NCBI GenBank assembly: GCA_009760855.2
Contig: WPIO01000007.1
Coordinates: forward strand, 8,137,001 to 8,201,000
Direction: 5' to 3'
Length of the DNA stretch: 64,000 nucleotides
DNA from: Cristatella mucedo
Lineage: Eukaryota; Bryozoa; Phylactolaemata; Cristatellidae
Positions 1-30,958 of this stretch are shown here, piece after piece. The translations under genes and the position numbers were made by a program. Within the stretch, counting starts at the first letter, position 1. Each line of letters begins with the position of its first letter. The notes below the pieces were generated by a model that made no database searches, was not told the origin of the DNA, and was given only the letters and a program-made list of their open reading frames with translations.

Positions 1-120
1 AGGTCGTGAGATCGATTCCTGCATCCTGCAATTCCTTGTTGCCACTGCAAGTGGGAGTGACAGTCACTGAGGCTCTTCTGCCAATATATAAACGAGGCTG
101 TTGAACCCGTAGACCTTTAT
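1..120 (+). mobile_element. SINE-B fragment (second tRNA-like SINE family), cut by window edge
   Basis: Matches the B box and body of copies at 15025-15180, 40098-40258 and 43443-43612: a CGAGTCC-type B box, then a GAGGCTCTTCTGCCAATATA-like segment and AACGAGGCTGTTGAA. The 5' head is off the edge. Confidence 0.7.
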
Positions 121-382
121 TTTTTGATACTCTAGTTACTCAACATTTGCTTCGTGTGAATTAGACTTGTGTGCTTTGGACATGATGACACTGTGCCTAC
201 CATAACTAATCAATTGACACGACCCATTTCCAGCATATGTAGTGCTTAAAAAGAGATTAAGTTTTCTTAGGGTGCTGTACAAATGTCATCATTATTATTG
301 CATTTGTTATTATCCTTACCCGTCCGGCACGCTGTGTCAAGCTAGACTTGACATTTTAATCCTAAAGGGAAGTCAAGTCAGT

Positions 383-511
383 GCCGAGCTGGATTAGCCC
401 AGTGGTTAAGGTGCTCGCCCCGACCAAGGTCTGGCTGAGGTCGTGGGCTCGAGCCCCGTGGCATATGTGAAGTGCCTGAATAAACATTAAGCTCTCTTAG
501 GGTGCTATACA
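383..511 (+). mobile_element. SINE-A: tRNA-derived SINE with LINE-like 3' hairpin
   Basis: tRNA-like head with A box (TAGCCCAGTGGTTAAGG) and B box (GGGCTCGAGCCCC), then a tail AAGTGCCTGAATAAACATTA with the complementary CTCTTAGGGTGCTAT. Other copies in this window are at 10330-10425, 29838-29978, 30395-30530, 47105-47245, 51832-51945 and 57105-57240. Confidence 0.85.
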
Positions 512-721
512 GTCTACAAATACCTCGTACTCAAATCCTCTGGAGACCGTGCATTTAGTTCGTATGCTCCCAAAGCCTGGAACTCCCTCCCGACTGGCGT
601 CAGAACATGCCCTGACCTGACCACATTTAAAAAGAACTTAAAAACACACCCATTTAGGACAGCATTTAGTGGGTCCCTGTGATTCGGCCCTGATGTGCTT
701 ATGCGTGCTGACACTGTACAA
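510..721 (+). mobile_element. L2-like LINE, ORF2 C-terminal fragment
   Basis: Encodes the family C-terminal signature (FGDRAFSSYAPKAWNSLPT-like) then LTTFKKNL and a short piece of the LINE 3' UTR starting GTGGGTCCCTGTGATTCG. It is cut off at about 721 by Tc1-type sequence on the other strand and lacks its own 3' hairpin. Confidence 0.8.
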
Positions 722-850
722 GGATTGGTCGAAAAGTACTTCACCTGCCTGGCAGTCTGCTTAGGGTCGTTATCTTGCTGCCAAATGTAACGAGCCCAGA
801 GTATTTGATCCTCGAAATCCACTGTTCTTGACCGCAATGAGACAATGAGT
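722..850 (-). mobile_element. Tc1-like transposase fragment (central DDE region)
   Basis: The minus strand encodes WQQDNDPKQTARQVKYF, the conserved motif around the second catalytic Asp of Tc1 transposases. No complete ORF or terminal repeats. It abuts the truncated LINE. Confidence 0.7.
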
Positions 851-954
851 AAAGGATTTATTTAATTATTATTATTATTATTAGTTATTTATTTAAGGAT
901 CTATTAAGAAACCTTATTTGCAGTATTCCTAAAGGAATCCTTGTTTGGTGCTGG

Positions 955-1200
955 TGCAGTGGCTGAGCCAGTCGCCCGATTTGAGCCCCGTTTAACGACT
1001 ATTGAGCGATATCTACGGGCAGCTGAGGCCTGGTGTTCGGCCTACACCACTAGCCAACCTTTTCAGTAAAATTCGGGCTCCGTAAAATGTGCTACAGCAG
1101 AAGGAACAACACAGATGCCGGTGGCCTGGTATCGTAGAAGACCCTCTTATTATCCTAACGAATTTACAGCAACAACAGAGGCTGCCGAAATGCGAAGATT
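955..1200 (+). mobile_element. Tc1-like transposase C-terminal fragment, degenerate
   Basis: Contains CAGTGGCTGAGCCAGTCGCC, decoding to the QW.SQSPDL catalytic-Glu region, with an in-frame stop shortly after. The following 150 bp resemble 7790-7880, so both are copies of one Tc1 family. It runs opposite to the fragment at 722-850. Confidence 0.6.
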
Positions 1201-1343
1201 TATTTGAGCCCGAGTGTGTGTCTAGACAGCCCCAACAGCGATAATACCCGTCCTAACCAGAGCAAATGACAGCCATGTACCTATCGCACCGTAGGTAGGC
1301 AGAGACGGCACTGGCGGCAAAAGAACCAAGCCTGCAGCCTTAC

Positions 1344-20920
<19,577 letters not shown>

Positions 20921-20936
20921 TTTCGGTTCCCAGGCG

Positions 20937-20944
20937 TGACGTCA
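20937..20944. promoter_or_regulatory. Palindromic CRE (TGACGTCA) at the RNF126-like promoter
   Basis: A perfect TGACGTCA lies 17 bp upstream of the RNF126-like start codon in locally GC-rich DNA. The full CRE is a known CREB/ATF core promoter site. Because it is palindromic it could act in both directions, but I see no convincing divergent gene to its right. The promoter role is inferred from position. Confidence 0.5.
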
Positions 20945-20999
20945 CCCAGCAAGGAGCTGCGCCGCTGTAGTAAGTCCACTCCCACAACTTTGCAAACCG

Positions 21000-22250
21000 A
21001 GGAACGACAAAATCGACCGGCTGGTCATTTAGGTTACAATTTATCGATAATTGATAATAAATATTAGATGTTACTGCTAGTTAAAGTCTTCGTAAACGCG
21101 GAAGAGGCGCTCATTATCCCTTCCGCGTTCTTTTCAACTGCTGTCGCAGCACATTGTTTTCAAATGAACGAGTTTGGATTGTATTCTTCATTTGGGCGTT
21201 GTTTAGATGGAGCCTGAAATTATCGCTCTGAATTGCTAGACCCAGGCCATCTTCCTTCAACTCACTACGCTAGGAAGATGTAGAGGGAATACACCGCTCA
21301 CTTACGAGTGTGTACATCTGTTATAAGAATAATAATCATAATCATTATACATTTGTATAGTGCCCTCAGAGAACTAAATCTCTTTCTAGGCACTTATCAG
21401 ATGCTGTTTAGAAAGCATTACAAACTGATTTGTGTTAACATCCGCAAGCAGCAGGCGCAGTGTAAGCAGGTACTATGACTTTGTCCCCCTCATACTAAGC
21501 TCAAACGCTGCAATAATATCAGCATCCTTGCATAATCGGGTCCTATCAGGACCCTATATTTGTTAGGCAGCCTTTCGTTTGTTAGCTTTTCGCTCGTGGG
21601 CAACATTGACCATATCTCTGCGGCCCGAAAACAAAGGTTCTCACTTTTTAAATTGCCAGACGATGATTTGTGCAATACGGCCACCCTTCCTTCGCTGGTA
21701 CTTCTTTGCTGCTTATTTTTTTTAACTTGCTATCGGAAGTTCAGGACGCGTTCAGACGTGTACTGCGACACCTAGTCATTCCCGACACGCATCACTCGCA
21801 TCCAGAACGATGGCGGGCTGGTGCTCCTGGACCTGGCGGCAGGTCGCCGACGAATGGAGACTCCGGATTGTCGCTTCTGGGGTCACAAGTGACCAAGTCA
21901 TTACACGGCCCTTTTAAGTCGCGTTGTTTGCATGTCCCAGTCCCGACGCTGTCACTCGTCTGGGGCTTGCATGACTGAGACAAGAGCGTCTAGAGCCAGT
22001 TTATCTGAGCCTAGAAACCAGGAGAGTGGCCCGTAGAGTCGCGGAGGAATCGGCCCTCGTAGCTAACGGCTATAGCTCGTCGCTATTAGCTATAGCTCGT
22101 GGCTATACCGGGCAATTAAGCCCAATAGCGTACCGAGTGGCCATCGGGCTCCAAGAGAGGGTTATCCCGCTTAAATAGCGATTCTAGACGCTATTCGGCG
22201 GCACACCGAAGGCACGCCGCTCCAAGATGTGTCTGTTCCTGTCAGCTTTC
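21000..22250. other. Intergenic, no supported gene
   Basis: Right of the RNF126-like promoter. A LINE 3' fragment lies at 21335-21480 (minus). A short minus-strand ORF near 21500-21680 has a vague AAEIWSMLP motif that recalls LINE C-termini. No exon is supported for a divergent gene. Confidence 0.4.
21335..21480 (-). mobile_element. L2-like LINE 3' end fragment
   Basis: TAATAATCATAATCATTA tail, AGTGCCCTCAGAGAAC ... TTTCTAGGCACTT hairpin, then the same GTTTAGAAAGCATTAC block as at 2935. Confidence 0.75.
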
Positions 22251-22259
22251 CCTTAGCCC

Positions 22260-22810
22260 TAGTGAACTTGTCTGGTTACGCGATACAATGCATAGTGTGA
22301 GCATGCATTAGTGCATACAGTGATTTCACGCAGTGTCATCACGCATTAACAAGCAAAGGACAATTCACGCGGACTGAGAAAATGTTTGGAGGAATAGGTA
22401 ATGTGTTAACCTTTTCTAAATGCCGGCAAGTCAAGGAGTGTCGAGATGTCATTCAGGAGTGAGCTCTTGGCTTTGGGTGCATGCAAACTAAAGGCAAGGT
22501 CTCCAAAGGATTGAAGTTGAATAGAGGCCCAGCTAATAATAAATAAATCAAAACTAGCTGATTTAAAAGCCTCTTCTGTATAGCGGTCGGAAAATGCAAC
22601 CACCTTACTCAGTGTGCCATCTCGGCTAACCAGCTAAACAAATTGAGTCCCGAAAACGGGTGGTCCGATGTATGGCATGATTGAAGAATAGTTCCGATAG
22701 GTAGGCTGAAGCAAGAAATAAACGGATCTAAAAGTGAGTGACCAAATCTCCAAGTTGATTTAGCAGGAGCCATTACAAGTCGCTGAGTAGTGGTGAAATG
22801 TGGCACGCTC
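22260..22810 (-). mobile_element. L2-like LINE fragment, no tail
   Basis: Antisense ORF2 C-terminus with the GGCTTTGGGTGCATGCAAAC and AGGTCTCCAAAGGATT blocks. It directly precedes another copy starting at 22,828. Confidence 0.7.
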
Positions 22811-22824
22811 GACGATCAAGACGT

Positions 22825-24285
22825 TCATATTAATAATACACTTGATAAGGCGCCCTCAGAGAGCTCAATCTCTTTCTAGGCAGTTTACATTTGCTGCAAA
22901 GGAAACAGGATCGAATGGTGAGTGGAAATAATAATAGTGTGACTAGTGGCAGCACGAAACAGTGTCAGCACGCATAAGCACATGAAGGACGAATCACAGG
23001 GACCCACTTAACGCTGTGCTAAATAGGTGCATTTTAATTTCTTTTTAAATGTGGTCAAGTCAGGGGATGTCGTGACGCAAGTTAGGAGTGAGTTCCAGGC
23101 TTTGGGACCATATGAACTAAAGGCACGGTCTCCAAAGGATTTGAGGTGTGTACGAGGTATAGGTAAACAGTTAGTTTCCGAAAAGCAGGAGGTACGATGC
23201 TTGGCCTGGTGGGGGAGTTGATCTTCTAGGTAGGCTGGAGCGAAAGAATGAAGGGACCTAAAAGTGAGAGACAAAACCTCGAAGTTGATCCGTTGCTTGA
23301 CTGGTAGCCAGTGCAGGTCGGCGAGAAGTGGCGTGATGTGGCAACTGCGATGCTCATGACAGACAAGTCTAGCTGCAGAGTTTTACACCAGCTGTAAGCG
23401 CCTGATTGCACATGCCGGTAGACCAGCAAGCAGTGAGTTAGAGAAGTCAAGACGGGATCTCACAAATGCATGGAACAACTTGGATGTGCATCCTTATCTA
23501 AACATGCCCGAATTTTAGCAATGTAGCTGAAAGAAGGCAGGCTTGATTGTGGAGCTGATTCGGTCGTCTCAAGAAAGGTTACATTGGAACATAACCCCTA
23601 AATTTCGTGCAGATTCAACAGGATGTATGCTGGCAGAGCCGATTTTGAGCGTTAGCCTTTCCAATTTCTGACTCACTCTTGGTTTGTCCATAAATAGTAA
23701 GTTAGTGTTATCATCATTTAATTTAAGAAAACTTGCTGTCATCCATGTGCAGATGTCATCAATACATGCTGCAAGGGAGTTGAAATAATTCGAGGTGCTC
23801 GAAGGCTGGGAGGGATCAAAACAAAGGTACATCTGAGTGGCATCTGTGTAGAAGTGAAAGTCGAGATTGTGCTTGGCAATCACATTGGCAAGAGGGAGAA
23901 TATAAACCATGAAAAGAACCGGACCTAGCACGGAGCCCTGAGGTACCCCTTATTTCAGAGGTTCCTCGGATGATCTTTGTCCATTCACGTCAATACTCTG
24001 GAGTCTCCCACTGAGATAGGACCTGAACCATTGCAGAGCAGTGCCAGGTGATGCCCAGGCAAGATGAGAGGTGCTCAATGAGGACTTGGTGATCGATAGT
24101 ACCAAAGGCTGCCAAAAGATCGAGCAAAACAAGAAGAGACACTCTACCCATGTCTGCATTCCTAAGTAGGTCATTGTACACCCGAAGCAGTGCTGACTCT
24201 GTGGAGTAATTAGCTCTGAAGCCAGACTAGTGCATACTAGCAAGGTTTGAAGTATCAATGAGTTCAGCATGCCTAGATGCCGAGT
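22825..24285 (-). mobile_element. L2-like LINE, longest copy (about 1.46 kb), RT domain present but broken
   Basis: From the tail inward on the minus strand: ATT tail, hairpin GGCGCCCTCAGAGAGCTC, 3' UTR, ORF2 C-terminus (DLTTFKKKL), an RT segment with LGPVLFMVYILPLANVI and FHFYTDATQMYL (the FADD box is degenerate), then ALQWFRSYLSGRLQSI and upstream fingers. Several frameshifts and stops. Non-LTR retrotransposon of the L2/CR1 group by motif; inactive. Confidence 0.92.
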
Positions 24286-24289
24286 TTTG

Positions 24290-24765
24290 CACTAACAGTG
24301 AATGTCTTTTTGGACCGGCCAGAAGACACAAGCACCTTACTTATAAAAGTCAAGACAGGATGTCACCCAATGATGGTCCTGCTTTGGCTGTAGTAACCTT
24401 GTCTAAGCAGATCCAAAATTATGAAATGGTACGTAGTTGAAAGTAGGTAGCCGATTGCGGAACTGATATGTTCGTCTATTGAGTAATCACTCTGGAACAG
24501 GACACCCAGATTTCATACAGACATTAAAAATGCATTCTGGCCGAGCTAAATTTGAGTGCCAGTTTATTCCATTTCCGAGTAATCCTAGCTTCGCATATTG
24601 TTAGTAGGTTAGTTTTACCATCATTAAATTTAAGAAATTGCGTTGTCATCCACGCGAACATTTTTTCAATACATTCAGCAAGGGAGATGTGAGAGCTCGA
24701 GGTGCGGGAAGGCAGGAAGAGATAAAAGACAGGTATAGCTGGGTGTCATTTGATTAAAATTGGTC
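24290..24765 (-). mobile_element. L2-like LINE, second nested copy
   Basis: Continues antisense after the previous copy but goes back to C-terminal ORF2 and again reaches the RT box (decoded NDTQLYLSF), so it is a separate older insertion. Confidence 0.78.
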
Positions 24766-24769
24766 CAGC

Positions 24770-25890
24770 CATATAAATATGCCTTCTCCATATTATGCAT
24801 TTATTTATCTAGTGATTGAATCCGATCTTTAAAATTCATCCCGGTCATCCGATTCTAAGTTTCATGCTCATAAACAAACCCACCTGCAAAGCTAGTCTTT
24901 TCATCTTGGCCAAAAGTGGATATCTATGGTCCTCTGTCGAAATCAAGTTTCATGTAAACGTCAAACGTATCTTATTTTTCTTACTTCCTTCAATTTTTAC
25001 ACCAGAAAGAGTTTTTGTGGCTTTAGTGAGCAGGCTTTAGTCGGAAGCCACTACAGAAAGTCTGTAAACGCGTTTACCTGAAACCTGTGTTCGTAATTAC
25101 TTCTCAGTTTGAATGCATATCCTTCTAAGCATCCGTACATGTATACAAAAGTACAGACAAGGGCTAGTTTTGTTTTAGCTCCACTCATTTAAGCGTCTCA
25201 AAGTAACTCAAAATGGACTCGCCATTTTATAGCATGCATAAAGTTCCTAACAGAGTAGGTTAAAAGGCTCGAGTAACTGAAAAATGAGGAATTCCCCTGA
25301 AGTATACACGGAGACCACAGCAGAAGCATTGGAATGAAAAACGGTCAGTGCTTACAGCGAACAGCCATCTGGCAGCGGTGGGTGCATGCCACACGGAGTA
25401 CATTTCGCTCATAAAATGCATAATGAAGATCAGCCGACGACGGAGCCAAAATCGGCATGAGGTCTGTACTGTTCCAGGTGGAACATCCATCTGTGGGTTC
25501 TTTCTTCTTACGTCCACAACGCTAGTGCTTAGGAGCGCAGGACAGCGAGATCGGCTAACTGCCGTAAGATCAGAAGTTGGATGAATATTTGAGATCAATC
25601 TTCCTAACCAGAAGTATCTTACCTGCTCGCTGTCACCTGTTGGAGAACTTCGGGTTGAATTGCTAGGCCAGGCAGATGTCGCCGCACGTTACCGTCGCGG
25701 CCCCTTCTAATTTCGAGCTAATGGAAATAGGTCGCAACATCTGCGCTTTGTAATCGCTGTCGGAATTTTCACGATTTAATAGGCCCACACCGACGCGATA
25801 CTTCACACTGGACCCAAGAAATCCATGTGTAAACTAGTCTAGACCCAACAGCCCTTGTCGGAAACAACTTAGCTCCGCTGTAATCCTCAA
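24770..25890. other. Intergenic, no supported gene
   Basis: Short ORFs on both strands lack splice support or motifs. A 14-bp perfect palindrome GTAAACGCGTTTAC lies near 25063. Confidence 0.4.
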
Positions 25891-25904
25891 GTCAAGTCGC
25901 CAGA

Positions 25905-25923
25905 GAGAGAAAGAGCGAGGGAG

Positions 25924-25971
<48 letters not shown>

Positions 25972-26013
25972 AAGAGGGAGAGGGAAAGAGGGAGAGGGAG
26001 GGAGAGAGAGAGA

Positions 26014-26091
<78 letters not shown>
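25905..26091 (+). repeat. Long GA tract with GGGAGA interruptions
   Basis: About 187 bp of GA-rich simple repeat in three blocks. Confidence 0.97.
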
Positions 26092-26092
<1 letters not shown>

Positions 26093-26109
26093 CATAATTT
26101 CAGTCGGTT

Positions 26110-26455
26110 GACATTTCCGTGCTATAGATGCACGCAAAATAAAGGCATGGCAGCAGAAGAATTAGAGGCTGATTAGTAGCACAGCTAAGTGATCAGAGTC
26201 AGAAGAGGTGTCATGCAGAGGGAAGACGAGTGCCGAGGAGTAAGTAGCTCAGAGCAAGAGTAGCTCGGTGCAAGAGAACGACGGGATCCAAGAGAACGAC
26301 GGGATCTAAAAAGTAAGTGACAGAACTATTAAGTCGATGCGCTGCGAAATTCGAAGTTGATATAAGTCATTGAGAATTGTTGGAACGCGACAGTCGCAAT
26401 GTTCATGACTGAGCTTAGTTATTCTACTGAAAGAATGATGAATGGGCATGGATGA
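26110..26455 (-). mobile_element. Diverged LINE fragment
   Basis: Antisense blocks in the order of the 60,000-60,300 copy, including AAAAGTAAGTGACAGAACTA and CAATGTTCATGACTGAGC. It holds a small direct repeat of AAGAGAACGACGGGATC at about 26,274 and 26,291. Confidence 0.5.
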
Positions 26456-26733
26456 GGGGAGAGCTCAATTTAATCTAATTTAATTTTTTTAATTTAATTT
26501 AATTTTCTTGTCTTGATAGACGAAAAGTAGCTGCAAGTGTTTGGTTCGGAACCTATACAGTTATGACTGGCAAAGATGAGCCAGTTGAGTACGCGATTCT
26601 AGCGATGGATAGATAGTTATTCGCTCACAGTTGAAAACACTTGTCGCGGGCTCTGCTTGAGTCAACGAAGACACCACAAGTCTGAAAAAGGCAAGTGGCG
26701 TCCATATTTCTGCCCTTTTTCTGGGTCACGAGT

Positions 26734-26952
26734 TCATATTTTGAGCTGCTTCGCTCTGCAAATTCCTGCCACGCCATTTTCTACGCTGACAAGGCTTTGC
26801 AGAACTGCAATACGATCTGGGAGGCTTGCCTCTTCAGAGAGAGGTTTGAGGTCTATGACTCGGCCATACGCGGCAGTAGCATTGACTGCCACCGTGCCGA
26901 AGCCCACGTTACTAGAAGAGAGTGCAATCAAAAAACTTAGCAAGAATCTCAT
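26734..26952 (-). CDS. Small ORF, 72 aa, possible secreted peptide or terminal exon; unrecognised
   Basis: ATG-started frame with a hydrophobic N-terminus (MRFLLSFLIALSSS) and a cleavage-like small-residue region, then a compact polar part ending in TGA. The same DNA carries a strong acceptor (CACTCTCTTCTAG) at about 26,900, so it might be a last exon (NVGFGTVAVNATAAYG...) instead. I recognise no family, and the opposite strand is also open. Low confidence that it is a gene. Confidence 0.25.
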   Translation of the reverse strand: MRFLLSFLIALSSSNVGFGTVAVNATAAYGRVIDLKPLSEEASLPDRIAVLQSLVSVENGVAGICRAKQLKI

Positions 26953-26999
26953 TGTAAACTTGAATAAAAAAAATCGTCCATTATCAAGCGAGAATATGT

Positions 27000-28430
27000 T
27001 GACCTTGCTATCTTAATCCCTCTGCTTTTTGGCACGTGAACAGCTAAATCACCTATGGGTTCATTGCTTAATCAATTTTGGCTACTCAAAAAATTCTACT
27101 GAAGCTTAGCAAGTACTGGAACTTCACCCAATTCTATTATTCTTAATGATGTAGCTGGTTAATAGCTTTGCTTCTAATAAACTTTTTTATTTAATGAAAT
27201 TTCTCAGTTGGTTTGAAATCATGTGTAAAGGGTGTTTTTTGTGAATGCATTCACAAAGGAAAGTCGGCAAATTAGTCAACAGATAGTTCGAAGACAATGT
27301 GTTTTCGTGAACAGCAGCTTCAGATTCGGAGTGGTTTTTGAGTGCAGCTGCCTCTCATCAGAATCGGATCCAGCTGCCTGTGGTCGAAATCGGATTTTTG
27401 TGTCAGAGCTCATCGATCCTGAGTGTTGTGGTTAGTTCAGGAGGCAGCTTAATAAAGATGGATACATACAATCGTATGCTAACCGGTATGTTCCTTATCT
27501 TTTTAAAAATTTCTAGCTGTAGCTCCCTGTGTATCTAGCCGAAACACGTGTTTTTAGTTAATTAAGTAAGGACAAATAAATTCGGAGCATTAATTTGTAG
27601 AGCCTTCTAATTAGCCCGAACCTGCTTCATCATGTCTATCCTCTCAAGTGTGTGCTGAATCTCTTCGGAGGGCTCCAATGACTCCTAAGCATTGGCGACG
27701 GCGACACATTACACAGCCTGTCAGCAAGCGACCGGTCATAACTGGCCGTCACGACCTTTGAGAGCCAAAGTTTGACCCACCAGAGCCACATACCAACCTG
27801 TTCGCTGAGGCTGGGTTGACGACCCAAGAAGCTGACGAGAAACAAGGGTCGCGGCCGATGTGCTCTTTTAATTAGTAGACTGGTGGAGTGGTCAAAGTTA
27901 AAAGACCGAAGTCTGTCTCTAGCACGACTTTTTTCCAACCGCATATGAAATAGTCTAATTATATAACGTCGGTCAGAAAAAATAAAACCTCTGAGATTTG
28001 GTCGATGGAGTCAAAGAGATTAGGCCAGTTGCTTACGATTCATCATTTGGTGGAGCCACAGCGGAGGTAAACTGTCAGTAGACTTTGTTTCAAAGGCAAT
28101 CTTATAAAAGCATTGACCATTATCAACTCGGCTTTCCTCGATGATATACTGTATATAGTAGCAGGCTAGGTTAATATAGCATATGCTGCAAGCGTTATTG
28201 CGGATGCGTGGCGGTGGCATGCAAGCTCTCCCTCCCACATATTCGCCGACTTCGCGATCTTCTGCTCGTGCATCCACTCACTCTGCCAAAGCTGAAAGAA
28301 AGTTACGACACAGTCTAAGCTCCGTCAGCGTCGTGAAGAGCACCTGCGCTTGAGATAACTGCAAACAGCCACTCATTAAGTGGTACGAACGCGATGCAGT
28401 GGGCTCCTGAACTCACGTCCGCACATAAAA
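27000..28430. other. Intergenic, no supported gene
   Basis: No motif-bearing frame or convincing splice pair seen. Base composition is ordinary. Confidence 0.4.
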
Positions 28431-28434
28431 CATG

Positions 28435-28560
28435 ATGTAATAAAAATAGTAATACATTTGATAAAGCGCACTCAGAGAACTCAATCTCTTTCTAGGCGCT
28501 TTACAATTGCTGCAAAGAAAGCACGATCGAATGGTTGGTGGTAGCATGCTTAATAAGCAA
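28435..28560 (-). mobile_element. L2-like LINE 3' end, short insertion
   Basis: Tail, hairpin AAAGCGCACTCAGAGAACTC ... TTTCTAGGCGCTTT and about 60 bp of 3' UTR only. Confidence 0.85.
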
Positions 28561-28610
28561 CAATAATAACATATGTGTATAGTGTGTATGTTCGTACACG
28601 AGGTGCGCGC

Positions 28611-28648
<38 letters not shown>
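28611..28648 (+). repeat. GT microsatellite
   Basis: About 38 bp of GT. Confidence 0.97.
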
Positions 28649-28649
<1 letters not shown>

Positions 28650-28843
28650 CTTACGTGCTTTAGCCTGCCGGCGTGAGCCCGATACTTGTGAACTTGTTTG
28701 CATTCTCGCCTAAACGTGATACCGTGCATGCCACGTATACTTGGTTTTTTTTTATTCTCGTCGTGCAGCGATTTCAAAAGCACCAAGATACTTTTAGGGC
28801 ACTATGCAAACAACCTATCAATATTATGACCGCCTGCTGTAGA

Positions 28844-28880
28844 ACTCGAATCCACGACCCACGGGTCGTGGATTCCGAGT
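28844..28880. repeat. 37-bp inverted repeat built from a tRNA-like B box
   Basis: AATCCACGACCC (left arm) and GGGTCGTGGATT (right arm) are separated by two bases; the outer ACTCG/CGAGT also pair, with one extra C on the right. It resembles the B-box region of SINE-B in head-to-head arrangement. Confidence 0.8.
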
Positions 28881-29837
28881 ACCGTACACTGGCTCTCAGG
28901 TCTGGCATGGCTCCTAGACGAAAGTCGTCGAACCTGCAGGCTGCAAAGACGACTACGCTCTGGTTGCGTTAGTTGCACAATGTGGCGGCAAAGAAACCCG
29001 GCATTCTCGCGGGTCGGAAATGACTTCGTTGACGGGGGAGGGGGCGACAATGCCGCAATTCTCTGGTAAACGCTTCTATAGCCTTCGGCTGGCCGCCGTG
29101 TTCGCTTTTACAGAAACATATGTAGAGATGCATTGCACGGTCGTGGCATTTAGCAGTATTCTAAATTTGGAGCCGGTCGATTGGCTCTCGTGGATGATGA
29201 CAATGTACTCACTGCTGGACCAGAGAACGCGGCACTGTCTCTGGGTGGCGCGCTGCGATGCACATCCGGTGCTTCATCGCAGCGCCACGTGATTTTCGCT
29301 CCCACTGCGCCGGAGCGGCTCTCTAGCGCAGGCGCCGAGGGCGGACAGCCGGAGCCGCTCCTCGATCGTTCTAGCATACCAGATGTGCAGATCGTTCTAG
29401 CATGCTTGCTGTGTGTGTGTGCGGTGAGTGATGGATGCGGCATGCGAATGTTCGCGGTGGCGGGTTAATGGATTAACCTGCGAGACCGGAGGCGCTCGGG
29501 GAGAAAAGGGAATGAGGTCGCGGTAGGCCGGCCTGTGTGCGTCGTCGCGTGGGCTCCGCTTGAGTTCCGTGAAAATACGCGAGGTAGTTGCCGCCGCAAA
29601 CGCAACATTTTAGCAAAAAATGCTGGTGTGCAGTGCTGAGACCAAGCTCTGTTGTCCGATTGGCTGCTGCTGACAAAGCGCTTACATGGTGGATTTTTCC
29701 CATGCCTGGAATGGAGCAATAAGATAAGAGTGTTATAAATGAGTGAAAATCGGCCAGCATGAGCAATAATATGACTTAAAAAGTGCCAGCGATGTAGGTG
29801 CAAGGGGATAGGCACTTCAAATAAAAATAAAAATATA

Positions 29838-29978
29838 ATATAATTCATTTATTTAGCGCCCAAAGAGAACTTAATCTCTATTCAGGCGCTTCACATATGC
29901 CTCGGGGCTCGAGCCCACGACCTCAGTCAGACCTTAGTCGGGGCGAGCACCTTAACCGCTAGACCAAACCAGCTCGGC
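29838..29978 (-). mobile_element. SINE-A, well preserved copy
   Basis: Reverse strand: CGAGCTGGTTTGGTCTAGCG head, A box, GGGCTCGAGCCCC B box, tail AAGCGCCTGAATAGAGATTA ... GGGCGCTAAATAAATGAATT. Best copy for a consensus. Confidence 0.88.
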
Positions 29979-30394
29979 AACTTCAGAAGAAACTAGTGTT
30001 AAACAGTGGGTCCCGGATTAATTCGTCCTAGTCCGTCTCCAGACTGGATTCGTAACCAAGGTCGCTCGTAACCCGGATCGTTTCCATAGGGTACTACAGG
30101 GAGAATTTTCTATCCCGAACACGGCAAACAATATTATAACATGGCTCTTACATTAGAATTATAAAAAAGAAGTCTTCCATATTTAAAATGCTCTATAATA
30201 CAACATAATTGCACAACATACACGGCAAAAGTAAAAAACCACTTAGGAACACAAAAACGCAAAAAGAAACGCAAGAATACAGCAAACTTGTTATTCTAAC
30301 TTTTATGGTGGCTAAATAACAAGACGCAGCCATTTGCTTATATAATATATATCACATATATATATATATATATTCGTAATATATATAATATATA

Positions 30395-30530
30395 ATATAA
30401 TTCATCTGTATAGCGTCGTAATAGAGCATAATCTCTATCCAGGCAATTTACAAAAACATTAGGACTCGAGCTCACGACCTTGGTCATTAAAGGCAAACAC
30501 CTTACCTCGAGTACCAAAACAGGGCGGTAT
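30395..30530 (-). mobile_element. SINE-A, diverged copy
   Basis: Antisense tail and B box (GACTCGAGCTCACGACC) recognisable; preceded by a TA-rich microsatellite at 30341-30375. Confidence 0.7.
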
Positions 30531-30814
30531 TTTTTCGCTTCCGTTTTCTATTTTTGGCGCGAAACCGAACGGCGGTTCGATTCGTAACCCGGAACCAGGT
30601 TCTAAACATGAGTCATTTTCCGCCAGCCCGGGTGTCCGTAGCCCAGATTGTTCAAGACTGAAAGAGTTTTCAACACGATTCATCACTGTACTTTTCATAA
30701 ATCGACCGAGTGAAATGTATATTAAAATTGAAATGAAAGGCTAAGTTTTTAAACTCTTACCAGCTTTTATGAAATATTGATGCACCATCATTGATGATCA
30801 TCCGGACTTTGGCT

Positions 30815-30958
30815 CTTCATTGAGATTGTTAGCAATTATTGAGCTTGCTACCACTATTCATGCTATCGTGTTTCCTTTGCAGCAAATGTAAAGCGCCTAG
30901 AACGAGATTGAGTTCTTTGAGGGAGCTTTATAAAGTGTATTATTATTATTATTATTAA
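30815..30958 (+). mobile_element. L2-like LINE 3' end, short insertion
   Basis: 3' UTR remnant, AAAGCGCCTAGAACGAGATT ... GGGAGCTTTAT hairpin and (ATT)n tail. Confidence 0.85.

Noticed and set aside
29020-29480. CpG-rich stretch as a promoter with a 95-codon plus-strand gene
   Set aside because: The frame lacks an ATG start, has no domain and no splice sites that I trust.
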